From Achromobacter piechaudii NBRC 102461 (GTDB lineage: Bacteria > Pseudomonadota > Gammaproteobacteria > Burkholderiales > Burkholderiaceae_B), in contig NZ_BCTK01000001.1 of the NCBI RefSeq assembly GCF_001571245.1, positions 248,001-312,000 of the forward strand: a stretch of 64,000 nucleotides of DNA, given 5' to 3'. Below are positions 7,823 to 16,049 of this stretch, one piece after another. The position numbers were made by a program, and so were the translations under genes. Position 1 is the stretch's first letter; each line of letters opens with the position of its first letter. A model generated the notes under the pieces. The model made no database searches. It was not told the DNA's origin and was given only the letters and a program-made list of their open reading frames with translations.

Positions 7823-8587
7823 GCCCAGGTAGTCCTCGGCCCAGGCCAGGCACTCGGCCCGCAGCAGCGCGCCCATCTGGGCGCGGCGGGGCGCGTCCAG
7901 ACGGCTGCTGATCGCGCCGAAGCTGAACGCCACCCAAGTCAATTCAGATACCGGAAACGCCACGCCCACGCCCGACACGCCCGGCGTGATCGTGTCCACG
8001 ATTTCCGCGTGCCCGGCCGCGCGCGTCTGCTTGACGGCCTTCATCAACGCGCCGCTGGACACGCCGATCTGGGCGTAGCTGGCGGCGTGCCGCGCGTACA
8101 GCGACGCGATCTCCTCGTCGTCCAGGCTGGCCATCAGCGCCAGCCCGCCCGCGCCCACGCCCAGCAAGCGGCGTTCGCCCTGATCGATCGTGAACACCTT
8201 GACCGGAAACGAGCCCGCCTCGCGCAGCAGGCACAACGCATAGTCGCCCTGGCGGATCACCAGGAACACCGTGTCGCCCGACAGCCGCGCGAGCTTTTGC
8301 GCGAAGGGGCGCAGCGCGTCCAGCAAAGGCGTGCGCCGTAGCGCCGCAAAACCCAGCTGCATGGAATCCACGCCCAGCCGATAGCGCCGGGTGCGCGCAT
8401 CGCGTTCGGCGAACTGTTCTTCCAGCAGGCAGCTCAACAGGCGGTGCGCCGTGGAACGTTCCAGCCCCGTCGCGCCCATCACCCCTTGCAGGTCGATGCC
8501 GTCTTCCTGATGCTGCGCCAGCACGCGCAGCAGGCCTAGTGCGCGCCGCATGCTCTGGGTGCCGCCAGTTGCCATCGTCTTGTTCAT
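7814..8587 (-). CDS. IclR-family transcriptional regulator
   Basis: The 257-residue protein has the IclR layout: an N-terminal winged HTH (MRRALGLLRVLAQHQEDGIDL; GLERSTAHRLLSCLLEE, residues 13-60) and a C-terminal effector-binding domain (residues 80-250, with GVGAGGLALMASLDDEEI). It is divergent from the enoyl-CoA hydratase/acyl-CoA synthetase operon, which it presumably controls, with 113 bp between start codons. The start at 8587 has no clear ribosome-binding site; the ATG at 8575 is an alternative. The terminal codons lie within the 17-bp repeat array, so the C-terminus may vary between strains. Confidence 0.88.
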   Translation of the reverse strand: MNKTMATGGTQSMRRALGLLRVLAQHQEDGIDLQGVMGATGLERSTAHRLLSCLLEEQFAERDARTRRYRLGVDSMQLGFAALRRTPLLDALRPFAQKLARLSGDTVFLVIRQGDYALCLLREAGSFPVKVFTIDQGERRLLGVGAGGLALMASLDDEEIASLYARHAASYAQIGVSSGALMKAVKQTRAAGHAEIVDTITPGVSGVGVAFPVSELTWVAFSFGAISSRLDAPRRAQMGALLRAECLAWAEDYLGHA

Positions 8588-8606
8588 ATTGTGGGAAAAA
8601 TTGATT

Positions 8607-8621
8607 GAATATTTTGTATTC
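8607..8621. promoter_or_regulatory. Putative IclR operator in the divergent promoter
   Basis: GAATATTTTGTATTC is an inverted repeat (GAATA-N5-TATTC) in an AT-rich patch of an otherwise GC-rich region. It is 20 bp upstream of the iclR-type start and about 80 bp before the hydratase start. A second dyad, GATTGAAT (8603-8610) and ATTCAATC (8641-8648), overlaps it. Assignment to the adjacent IclR protein is by position only. Confidence 0.45.
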
Positions 8622-8700
8622 TAGGATTCCAGGTGCGTTAATTCAATCGAATCGACCCGTGCCATCCGCAAGCGCGGGCGTCGCAAGAGACGAGGAGACT

Positions 8701-9504
8701 ATGGAATACGCCACCCTGGCTGTCGAGCATCACGACTCGATCTGCCGCATCAGCCTGGCGCGCGAATCGGCGCGCAATGCCCAAAGCCAGCAGATGCTGG
8801 ATGAACTGGACGACGCGCTGAAGCGTGCCGAGCAGGACGACGCCGTGCGCGTCGTGGTGCTGGCCGGGCGCGGCGCGCATTTCTCGGCCGGCCACGACCT
8901 GAAAGAAGCGCAGGCCAAGCGCGCCGACTTCACGGTGGAAGAGCGCTGGGAGTACGAGTCGCGCCGCTATTACGGCTATTGCCTGCGCATCTGGGACTTT
9001 CCCAAGCCCACCATCGCGCAGGTGCAAGGCGCCTGCGTGGCCGGCGGCTTCATGATCGCCAACATGTGCGATCTGGTGGTGTGCGCCGACACCGCCTATT
9101 TCTCGGACCCCGTCGGCCACACGCTGGCGGCCGCCGCCACCGAAGTGCTGATCCACCCCTGGGTGATGGGGCTGCGCAAAGCCAAGGAAATGCTCTACAC
9201 CGGCGAAAAGGTCGACGCGGCCGAGGCGCTGCGCATCGGCATGGTGAACCGCGTGGTGCCCGAGGCGGAACTGGACGAGGCCACGCTGACGCTGGCCCGG
9301 CGCATTGCGCAGGCGCCGCCCTTCGGCTTGCGGCTGATCAAGCGCTCGCTGAACCGCACCGCCGATGCGCAGGGCTTTCGCACGGCCTTGTCGGCGCACT
9401 TCGACACGCACCAGCTGTCGCACCTGAGCGAAGAGTTCCAGGCCGTGCGTCAGCGCGGCTTGGCGCAGGCCATCCAGCGCAACAAGAAGGGCGAGACGGC
9501 ATGA
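8701..9504 (+). CDS. Enoyl-CoA hydratase/isomerase family protein
   Basis: The 267-residue crotonase-fold protein carries oxyanion-hole motifs GAHFSAGHDLKEA (about residues 59-71) and GACVAGGFMIANMCDLVV (about 109-126). The segment SDPVGHTLAAAATEVLIHPWVMGLRKAKEML follows, without the standard hydratase Glu pair, so hydratase activity is not certain; isomerase or another crotonase chemistry is possible. The start ATG at 8701 has GAGGAG 7-12 nt upstream; an ATG-like start at 8605 lies within the operator region and is rejected. Its stop overlaps the start of the acyl-CoA synthetase gene (ATGA), so the two are translationally coupled. Confidence 0.85.
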   Translation: MEYATLAVEHHDSICRISLARESARNAQSQQMLDELDDALKRAEQDDAVRVVVLAGRGAHFSAGHDLKEAQAKRADFTVEERWEYESRRYYGYCLRIWDFPKPTIAQVQGACVAGGFMIANMCDLVVCADTAYFSDPVGHTLAAAATEVLIHPWVMGLRKAKEMLYTGEKVDAAEALRIGMVNRVVPEAELDEATLTLARRIAQAPPFGLRLIKRSLNRTADAQGFRTALSAHFDTHQLSHLSEEFQAVRQRGLAQAIQRNKKGETA

Positions 9505-11597
9505 GGGCCGCGCTTGATTGCCTGCTGGATCCCCGCTCTATCGCGATGATCGGCGCCAGCGCCAACGCCGGCCGCATCGGCGGGATGCCGCTCGAACTGC
9601 TGACGCGCTTCGGCTACGCGGGCGGCATCTACCCGGTCAATCCGAAGTACCAGGAAGTCTTCGGCAAGCGCTGCTGGCCCGATATCGAATCCGTGCCCGA
9701 GCCGGTGGATCTGGCGGTGCTGGCGATTGCGGCGGCAGAGGTCACGCCGATGCTGCGCCGCTGCCACGCCAGGGGCGTGCGCGCCGCCATCGTGTATGCG
9801 GCGGGGTTTGCCGAAGCGGGCGGCGACGGCGTCCGCCTGCAAGACGAGATGGAAGCCTTCGTCGCCGAAAGCGGCATGGCCGTGGCGGGGCCCAACTGCA
9901 TGGGGTTCGCCAACCTCAACACGCAGGCGCACACGGCGTTTGCCTCGGTATTCAAGACCGCGCCGGCGCAGTCCGGGCCCGGCGTGGTCAGCCTCTTGAC
10001 GCAAAGCGGCAACGTCTGCGCGGCGGTGTACGCCATTGCGCGCCGGCTGGATTTGCCGTTCTCGCATTTCATCAATACCGGCAATGAAGCCTGCCTGGAT
10101 TTTTCGCAGTACCTGGAATACCTGGCGGCGGATCCCAGCACCGAGATCGTGCTGGGCTATATCGAACAGCTGCGCGACGGCGAGCGCTTCGTGCGGGCCT
10201 GCCAGGAACTGGAACGCCAGGGCAAGCTGCTGATCGCGCTGAAGGCCGGCAATACGGACAAGGGCGCGCAGGCGGTGCGCTCGCACACCTCGGCGCTGGC
10301 CGGCGACCGGCGCGTGTATGCGGCGGCGTTCCGGCAGTTGAACGTGATCGAAGCGACGGATTTTGCGCAGCTGGCGCATCTGGCCAGCCTGGCTACGCTG
10401 CGCCATCGCAGCGCCGGCAAGCGCGTGGCGGTGCTGACGATGTCCGGCGCGCTGGGCGCGATCCTGGCCGACAAGTTCATCGGCGCGGGGCTGGACCTGC
10501 CCGATCTGCCCGAGGACCTGCAAGCCGTGCTGCGCGGCGGCATCCCTGACTACGGCATGGTGGGCAACCCGGTCGACGTGACCGGCAATGTGGTCAACGA
10601 TCCTGCCTTCGTGCGCACCGTGCTGCAAGCGCTGGCCACCACCGACGCGATCGACGCCGTGCTGGTCTATGCGCCGGGCTACATGCTGGACCGCATGGCC
10701 GATGCGCTGGCCGAAGCGTCGCGCCAGCATCGACGCCTGTTCGTCGCCATCGACACGGGTCTTGCGCAAAGCCGCCAGGCCCTGCGCGATGCCGAGGTCG
10801 CGGTGTTCGAGGACTTGGGCCAGGCCGTCTCCGCGCTGGCGCCTTACCTGCTGTGGTGCGAGGCGCGCGGCGCGCGCCGCATTGCGCCGATGCCCGCGCC
10901 GCAATCGAGCGCGGACGCCCGCGCTTTGCCGGCATTGCCCTGCAACGAGGTGGACGCGCGCGCCTTTGTCGCCGCATTCGGCTTGCCGCAGGCGCTGGCG
11001 CAGGCTGCGCGCACGGCCGACGAGGCCGTGGCCCACGCGCGCAGCGCCGGCTATCCCGTGGCGCTGAAGATTCTGAGCGCGGATATCGCGCACAAGACAG
11101 AGGCGGGCGGCGTGGCCTTGGGGTTGGTCGATGATGCCGCTGTCCGCACGGCTTTCGAGCAGGTGCTTCGTTCGGCATCGGCCGCGCAGCCCGATGCGCG
11201 CATCGACGGCGTGATGGTGCAGAAGATGGAACGCGGCGTGGCCGAGCTGATCGTCGGCGCCACGCGTGACGCGGTCTTTGGACCCGTGCTGACGGTGGGG
11301 CTGGGTGGTGTGCTGACCGAGATCTATCAAGACACCAGCCATCGCCTGCTGCCGGTGGATGAAGCCATCGCCATGCAGATGCTGCGCGAACTCAAAGCGT
11401 TCGCGTTGCTGGACGGCTTCCGTGGCAAGCCGCCAGCGGATCTGGCGGCGGCGTGCCGCAGTATCGTCGCCGTGGGCAACGCGCTGTTGGCCGCGCCCGA
11501 CCACGTGGCGGAAATCGAAGTCAATCCCTTGCTGATCAAAGAGGCGGGACAGGGCGTTGCCGTACTGGACGCGCTGATCCTGCCCGCAACCCCGTAG
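9501..11597 (+). CDS. ADP-forming acyl-CoA synthetase (acetate-CoA ligase family)
   Basis: The 698-residue single-chain NDP-forming acyl-CoA synthetase has a CoA-binding Rossmann domain (IAMIGASANAGRIGG, residues 13-27), succinyl-CoA-ligase-like domains and a C-terminal ATP-grasp (HKTEAGGVALGL; GVMVQKMERGVAELIVG; AEIEVNPLLI). The phosphorylated histidine is probably the His of SHTSALAG near residue 263. Such enzymes activate organic acids with ATP and CoA, giving ADP and phosphate, often in lignin-monomer, pimelate or short-chain acid use. The start overlaps the preceding hydratase stop. Next to a Bug receptor and acyl-CoA dehydrogenases, it probably activates the acid imported by this operon. 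The substrate is unknown. Confidence 0.9.
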   Translation: MRAALDCLLDPRSIAMIGASANAGRIGGMPLELLTRFGYAGGIYPVNPKYQEVFGKRCWPDIESVPEPVDLAVLAIAAAEVTPMLRRCHARGVRAAIVYAAGFAEAGGDGVRLQDEMEAFVAESGMAVAGPNCMGFANLNTQAHTAFASVFKTAPAQSGPGVVSLLTQSGNVCAAVYAIARRLDLPFSHFINTGNEACLDFSQYLEYLAADPSTEIVLGYIEQLRDGERFVRACQELERQGKLLIALKAGNTDKGAQAVRSHTSALAGDRRVYAAAFRQLNVIEATDFAQLAHLASLATLRHRSAGKRVAVLTMSGALGAILADKFIGAGLDLPDLPEDLQAVLRGGIPDYGMVGNPVDVTGNVVNDPAFVRTVLQALATTDAIDAVLVYAPGYMLDRMADALAEASRQHRRLFVAIDTGLAQSRQALRDAEVAVFEDLGQAVSALAPYLLWCEARGARRIAPMPAPQSSADARALPALPCNEVDARAFVAAFGLPQALAQAARTADEAVAHARSAGYPVALKILSADIAHKTEAGGVALGLVDDAAVRTAFEQVLRSASAAQPDARIDGVMVQKMERGVAELIVGATRDAVFGPVLTVGLGGVLTEIYQDTSHRLLPVDEAIAMQMLRELKAFALLDGFRGKPPADLAAACRSIVAVGNALLAAPDHVAEIEVNPLLIKEAGQGVAVLDALILPATP

Positions 11598-11643
11598 TGC
11601 AACGGCGCGACACGCGCAGCGCATTTCCCAGGAGGAGACAAGC

Positions 11644-12627
11644 ATGAAGAAAAGACAATGGATGAAAGGGCTGTTGGCCGGCATGGCGCTGGCCGCTGTC
11701 GGCGCAACAACACCGGCCGGCGCCCAGGATGCGTATCCCAGCCGCCCGGTGCGCATCGTGGTGCCGTTCTCGCCAGGCGGCGCGGCCGACATCATGAGCC
11801 GCCTGCTGGCCGAACGTTTGACCACCAAGCTCGGCCAGACCGTGATCGTCGAGAACAAGCCCGGTGGCGGCACGATGATCGCGTCCGACTACGTCTCGCG
11901 CGCCGCGCCGGACGGCTACACCTTGCTGATGGCCGCGTCCTCGCTGGGTATCGCGCCGAGCATCTACGCCAAGGTCAACTACGACCCCATCAAGGACTTC
12001 GCGCCGGTCAGCCAGGTGGCCTCGGTGGTGCACGTGCTGGAAGTGCATCCGTCGATTCCGGCCAAGAATGTGGGCGAACTCATCGCCTATCTGAAGGCCA
12101 ATCCGGGCAAGGTCAGCTATGGCTCGGTGGGCGCGGGCAGTTCCACGCATCTGGAAGCCGAACTCTTCAACAGCATGGCTGGCGTGCAGATGGCGCACAT
12201 CCCGTACAAGGGCAGCGCGCCGGCGCTGAACGATCTGGTGGCCGGGCGCATCCAGGTCATGTTCGACGCTTGGGCTTCGTCCGGTCCCTTCGTCAAGGAT
12301 GGCAAGCTGCGCGCGCTGGCGGTGACGACCACCCGGCCCTCGGCCTCCGTGCCCGACTTGCCGACGGTGGCGGCCTCGGGCCTGCCGGGGTATTCGGCCA
12401 TGCCGTGGCTCGGGCTGGTCGCGCCGGCCGGCACGCCGCAGCCGGCCATCGACAAGCTCTATGCAAGCCTGGCGGAGATCCTGCAACAGCCCGACGTGAA
12501 GAAGCAGTTCGTGGGGCTGGGGCTGGACATCATCGGCAGCGATCCCAAGGCGTTCGCCGCCTTCATCCGGCAAGACGTGTCGACCTGGGCCAAGGTCGCG
12601 CGCGAGTCCAACATCCAACTGGAGTGA
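11644..12627 (+). CDS. Bug-family (TctC) periplasmic solute receptor
   Basis: The 327-residue protein starts with a Sec signal peptide (KKRQWMKGLLAGMALAAVG, cleaved near AGAQDA). The mature TctC fold follows, with hallmark motifs YPSRPVRIVVPFSPGGAADI and SAPALNDLVAGRIQVMFD. Bug proteins bind carboxylates or amino acids in the periplasm and are greatly expanded in Alcaligenaceae. Classical partners are the TctA and TctB membrane proteins, which are absent from the window, so this is an orphan receptor. AGGAGGAG sits just before the ATG. It lies between the acyl-CoA synthetase and the dehydrogenase pair, which suggests it delivers or senses the acid that the operon degrades. Confidence 0.92.
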   Translation: MKKRQWMKGLLAGMALAAVGATTPAGAQDAYPSRPVRIVVPFSPGGAADIMSRLLAERLTTKLGQTVIVENKPGGGTMIASDYVSRAAPDGYTLLMAASSLGIAPSIYAKVNYDPIKDFAPVSQVASVVHVLEVHPSIPAKNVGELIAYLKANPGKVSYGSVGAGSSTHLEAELFNSMAGVQMAHIPYKGSAPALNDLVAGRIQVMFDAWASSGPFVKDGKLRALAVTTTRPSASVPDLPTVAASGLPGYSAMPWLGLVAPAGTPQPAIDKLYASLAEILQQPDVKKQFVGLGLDIIGSDPKAFAAFIRQDVSTWAKVARESNIQLE

Positions 12628-12632
12628 GCCGT

Positions 12633-13868
12633 ATGCGTGGACAGGACAACGTGGCCGAACGCATCGTGGCGCAGGACGACGCAGCCTACCGCGCGCAATT
12701 GCGCGAGTGGTTGGCCAGCGCCTACGCCGGCTTTGTGCGCGGCTGGCCCGGTGGCGCGTCGCCGCGCGATCTGGATTTTCGCCGGGCATGGGAAGACACG
12801 CTGTGCGCCAACGGCTGGTCGGGCCTGGGGTGGCCCAGGGAATACGGCGGACACGGCTTGCCGTTGTCGCGACAGGCCGTGTTCCATGAAGAGCACGCGC
12901 GTTGCGGCGCGCCGCTGGGCGTGAACCTGATCGGCCACGGCATCCTGGCGCCCACGTTGCTGCACTTTGGCAACGAGGCGCAAAAGCGTCGTTTCCTGCC
13001 GGGCATCCTGTCCAACCGCGAAGTCTGGTGCCAGGGCTATTCGGAACCCGGCGCGGGCTCCGACCTGGCCTCGGTGCGCACCCGCGCCGAGCCCGCGCCA
13101 GGCGGCTACCGGCTGAACGGGCACAAGATCTGGACGTCTTTCGCCGACCGCGCGCAGTGGTGCTTCGTGCTGGCGCGCACCGATCCGGCCGCGCCCAAGC
13201 ACAAGGGCCTGAGCTTTCTGCTGGTGGATATGCGCAGCCCCGGCGTGCGCGTCGAACCCATCCGGCAGATCACCGGCGAAGCCGAATTCTGCGAAGTGTT
13301 TTTCGAAGACGTCTTTGTGCCGCAAGAGCTGCTGCTGGGCGCCGAGAACCAGGGTTGGAAGGTGGCGATGGCCGCCGCCAGCTTCGAGCGCGGCACCTAC
13401 TTCATCCCGCGCCTGGTGCGTTTTTCGCAAGAGCTGCAAGCCGTGCGCCGGCTGGCGCTGCGGCCCGATGCCTATGGACACCTGCCGGCGTCCTCGGCCG
13501 CAGTGCGCCACAAGTGGGCGCGGCTGGCGGCGGACAGCCACGTGCTGGCGCTGAAATCGCGGCGCGCGCTGGAGGGCGCGATGCGCGGCGACCCGCCCGG
13601 CCCGGAGGGCTCGTCCACCAAGATCCACTGGAGCGAGGCGCATCAGCGCCTGTTGGAGTTGTCCTTGCAGATGCTGGGGGAAAACGCCTGCCTGCAAGGC
13701 GCGACGCAGACGCGGGAGGGGAATGCGGACAGCGCGGATGGCGATGTCGACGCGGCGGCCCTGACGCACGCCTATCTGTGGTCGCGCGCCGAAACTATCC
13801 TGGCCGGCACCTCCGAGATCCAGCGCAACATCATCGCCGAGCAGATGCTGGGCTTGCCCAAGGCATGA
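12633..13868 (+). CDS. Acyl-CoA dehydrogenase, long (alpha-like) subunit
   Basis: The 411-residue full-length acyl-CoA dehydrogenase has FAD/substrate motifs GYSEPGAGSDLASVRTRAEP (about residues 135-154) and KIWTSFADRAQWCFVLAR, and C-terminal ILAGTSEIQRNIIAEQMLG. The canonical catalytic Glu of the YEGT motif is Ala here (LAGT). In heteromeric enzymes of steroid and bulky-substrate pathways the base lies elsewhere or the active site is shared between subunits. The start ATG at 12633 sits 5 bp after the Bug stop codon, and its ribosome-binding site (GGAGTGAG) overlaps that stop. It overlaps the next gene by ATGA. It probably forms a complex with that shorter partner. Confidence 0.9.
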   Translation: MRGQDNVAERIVAQDDAAYRAQLREWLASAYAGFVRGWPGGASPRDLDFRRAWEDTLCANGWSGLGWPREYGGHGLPLSRQAVFHEEHARCGAPLGVNLIGHGILAPTLLHFGNEAQKRRFLPGILSNREVWCQGYSEPGAGSDLASVRTRAEPAPGGYRLNGHKIWTSFADRAQWCFVLARTDPAAPKHKGLSFLLVDMRSPGVRVEPIRQITGEAEFCEVFFEDVFVPQELLLGAENQGWKVAMAAASFERGTYFIPRLVRFSQELQAVRRLALRPDAYGHLPASSAAVRHKWARLAADSHVLALKSRRALEGAMRGDPPGPEGSSTKIHWSEAHQRLLELSLQMLGENACLQGATQTREGNADSADGDVDAAALTHAYLWSRAETILAGTSEIQRNIIAEQMLGLPKA

Positions 13869-14917
13869 ACCCCGCCAAAGCAGACACCATGAATTTTTCA
13901 AGTAGCGAAGAACACCGCATGCTGCACGATGCGGCCATGCGATTTTTGTCGGATCGCCACCCGCTCGATGCGGCGCGGACGGCCGCCACGCGCCCGCTGG
14001 CCGATCGCCTGGCGCTGTGGCGCGACATCGCCGCGCAAGGCTGGCCGGCGCTGTTGGCGCCTGTCGAGCATGACGGGCTGGGCCTGGGGTTGGCCGATGC
14101 CTGGGTCGTGGCGCAAGCGGCGGGGCGTCATCTGTTGAGCGTGCCGTTGGTGGCCAATATGGTCGTGCTGCCCAGCTTGTGCGGAACGGGTCTGACCGGC
14201 ACGGCCGCGCAATGGGCGCGTCAGGTGATGCAGGGCGAATGGTATTTCGCGGACGCGACGTTGCGGCCCGACGGCTCGGCGTTCGTGGAAGGAGCGGGCG
14301 AGGGCGTGCCGGCCCTGGCCGTGCGTTGCCCGGGGCCGGGCGTTCTGCGGCTGGATCACTATGCGCCCGTGGCGGGCGCGTCAGGGCTGGACCCGACCAT
14401 GCCCGTCGCGCAGGCGGCGCGACCCGAGTTGCGGGAAAGCGTCGAGCTTGAGGTTGACGCCGGCGTGTGGCGACGTTTGAAGACGCGGCTGACGCTGCTG
14501 CGCTCTGCCGAGTTGCTGGGCGCGGCCGAGGCGGCGCTGGACATGGCGGCGGCGTACGCTCGCGACCGCCGCCAGTTCGACCGCGCCATCGGCGCCAACC
14601 AGGCCATCAAGCATCGGCTGGCGGACGACTGGATGGCGCTGGATGATGCGCGTCTGGCCGGCATGGCCGCCGCCGCGTCGCACGACACCGGCGCGTCCTC
14701 GGCCGATCTGGACAGCCTTTACGTGCCGCTGCTGGCGATCGAGGCGGGCCGCCGCGCCGCGCAGAACGCGATCCAGGTGCATGGCGCGATGGGCATTACC
14801 TGGGAATGCGATGCGCATCTGTATTTGAAAAGGGTGTTGCGGCTGGCGGCGAGCCTGCATGCGGACACGTCCAGCACCGAGTGGCTGGAGCGGATCTGGG
14901 AAGGGGCTGGCGCGTAG
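13865..14917 (+). CDS. Acyl-CoA dehydrogenase, short (beta-like) subunit
   Basis: The roughly 350-residue acyl-CoA dehydrogenase-fold protein is shortened and divergent in the N-terminal and middle domains. It keeps the C-terminal helices (YARDRRQFDRAIGANQAIKH; VHGAMGITWECDAHLYLKR). It starts at 13865 by ATGA overlap with the preceding gene, or at 13889, where MNFSSSEEHRML resembles family N-termini. It is the second member of the second long/short dehydrogenase pair in this window. Likely the non-FAD-complete partner in an alpha2-beta2 enzyme; that is inference from pairing and size. It ends the IclR-linked operon. Confidence 0.85.
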   Translation: MNPAKADTMNFSSSEEHRMLHDAAMRFLSDRHPLDAARTAATRPLADRLALWRDIAAQGWPALLAPVEHDGLGLGLADAWVVAQAAGRHLLSVPLVANMVVLPSLCGTGLTGTAAQWARQVMQGEWYFADATLRPDGSAFVEGAGEGVPALAVRCPGPGVLRLDHYAPVAGASGLDPTMPVAQAARPELRESVELEVDAGVWRRLKTRLTLLRSAELLGAAEAALDMAAAYARDRRQFDRAIGANQAIKHRLADDWMALDDARLAGMAAAASHDTGASSADLDSLYVPLLAIEAGRRAAQNAIQVHGAMGITWECDAHLYLKRVLRLAASLHADTSSTEWLERIWEGAGA

Positions 14918-14945
14918 GCCCGGCGTCGGACCTACAATCGCCGCC

Positions 14946-15716
14946 ATGAATAGATCGAACTATCCCTCCGAACTCGACCAGCCGACCCTGTCCGAACTGG
15001 ACGGCGTGCGCTATCTGCACTTCAACACCGAATGGGTCCAGGGCGCGATGCGCGTCAAGAGCCCGGCCGAACTGGTGTTGGAATACACCGGCCAGATGAT
15101 GGCCTGGCTGCTGTTTCTGGAACCGCCCAAGGAAGAGGCCATCGGCATGCTCGGGCTGGGCGCCGGTTCGCTGGCGCGCTTTTGCGTCAAGCACACGCGC
15201 AGCCCGCTGCTGGCCGTGGAATGGAACCCCCGCGTGACCGCCGCCTGCCATATGTTCTTCCGTCTGCCCGGCTCGAACCGGTTGTTGGTGGAACACGCGG
15301 ACGCCGGCCAGTGGGTGGCGGATCCGGTCAACGCCGGCCGTTGCCCCGTGCTGATGGTCGATCTGTATGACGCCTCGGCCGAAGGTCCGGTGCGCGACAG
15401 CGTGAAGTTCTACCGCGATTGCCGCCGCGTGCTGGGCGAGGTGGGCGTGGTGGCCGTGAACCTGTTCGGCCGCCATGAAAGCTTCGGCAAGAACATCGAC
15501 AACCTGTCCAAGGCGTTCGATGACCGCGTGGTGCTGCTGCCGGAAGTGGATGCCGGCAACCAGATCGTGCTGGCCTTCTCGGGGCCGCGCCTGGCTGTGA
15601 CGCCCGCCGATCTGCTGGCGCGCGCCGAAGTGGTGGAGTCCAAGTACGGGCTGCCCGCGCGTCGCTGGGCGCGCGCCTTGACGCGTCACGCGGTGGACGG
15701 CGTTCTGCACTTCTGA
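14946..15716 (+). CDS. Spermidine synthase-like methyltransferase-fold protein
   Basis: The 256-residue soluble protein has a Rossmann nucleotide-binding core: GMLGLGAGSLARF (about residues 61-73), LAVEWNPRV (about 88-96) and MVDLYDASAEGP (about 137-148). These correspond to the GGGDG, acidic-strand and Asp-Pro motifs of spermidine synthases, but the catalytic DG-type residues are not conserved, so the aminopropyltransfer reaction is doubtful. Proteins like this are usually annotated as spermidine synthase-like. It is 28 bp after the acyl-CoA dehydrogenase operon and has its own terminator, and may be read from the same message. No speD lies next to it, unlike the membrane-fused homologue at 32.9-34.4 kb. 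Confidence 0.65.
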   Translation: MNRSNYPSELDQPTLSELDGVRYLHFNTEWVQGAMRVKSPAELVLEYTGQMMAWLLFLEPPKEEAIGMLGLGAGSLARFCVKHTRSPLLAVEWNPRVTAACHMFFRLPGSNRLLVEHADAGQWVADPVNAGRCPVLMVDLYDASAEGPVRDSVKFYRDCRRVLGEVGVVAVNLFGRHESFGKNIDNLSKAFDDRVVLLPEVDAGNQIVLAFSGPRLAVTPADLLARAEVVESKYGLPARRWARALTRHAVDGVLHF

Positions 15717-15794
15717 TCCGGCAAGCGCGGCAGGGGGCAGCCGGGCTGGCGGGTTCCAGACCCGCCGTGTCCGGAGGCCACCTTGCCGTGTCCA

Positions 15795-15815
15795 GCGGGA
15801 GTCCTCCCGCTTTTT
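15795..15815 (+). terminator. Rho-independent terminator of the spermidine synthase-like gene
   Basis: GCGGGA (15795-15800), loop GTCC, TCCCGC (15805-15810) and TTTTT (15811-15815) form a compact intrinsic terminator 78 bp after the stop codon. Confidence 0.72.
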
Positions 15816-15820
15816 GATGG

Positions 15821-15901
15821 CGCTCTGCTGTTTCCGGGGGCGCCCTGCCAATTCCAGGTGGTGCTCTGCCAATTCCGGGTGGAGCTCTGCCCTGTGCTGG
15901 G
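15821..15901. repeat. Tandem 21-bp repeat, about four copies
   Basis: Units begin at about 15821, 15841, 15862 and 15883. The best copies share CTCTGCCAATTCCGGGTGG-like sequence (second and third units); the first and last are diverged. The array lies between a terminator and the GntR promoter. Confidence 0.6.
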
Positions 15902-16009
15902 AAAGCTCCCCTCTACGCCATCTGACTCGGCCGCCCGCACAACCCTTCCCGCGCGGACGGGTTTTCCAGGGGTTTACCTTTTTTCGCGTCGGGATTTAAC
16001 ATGGGCCTG

Positions 16010-16023
16010 TTCATAATTATGAA
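16010..16023. promoter_or_regulatory. Putative GntR operator (perfect 14-bp palindrome)
   Basis: TTCATAATTATGAA is perfectly palindromic and lies 26 bp before the GntR start codon in an AT-rich patch. GntR proteins of the FadR subfamily bind short palindromes and often repress their own operon. The match is by position and symmetry, not by a known consensus. Confidence 0.5.
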
Positions 16024-16049
16024 TTACGGCGCTGCCGGCGCCAGCCCCC

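Larger units (their letters stand above)
15717..16049. other. Intergenic region with terminator, 21-bp repeats and palindrome
   Basis: This 333-bp gap contains, in order, a terminator (15795-15815), about four 21-bp tandem repeats (15821-15901), a GC-rich spacer and an AT-rich promoter region. The last holds a perfect 14-bp palindrome ahead of the GntR gene. No coding potential is convincing. Confidence 0.6.

Noticed and set aside
9450-11873. An 807-codon minus-strand frame over the acyl-CoA synthetase gene
   Set aside because: It is antisense to a well-supported synthetase gene and has composition typical of shadow frames.
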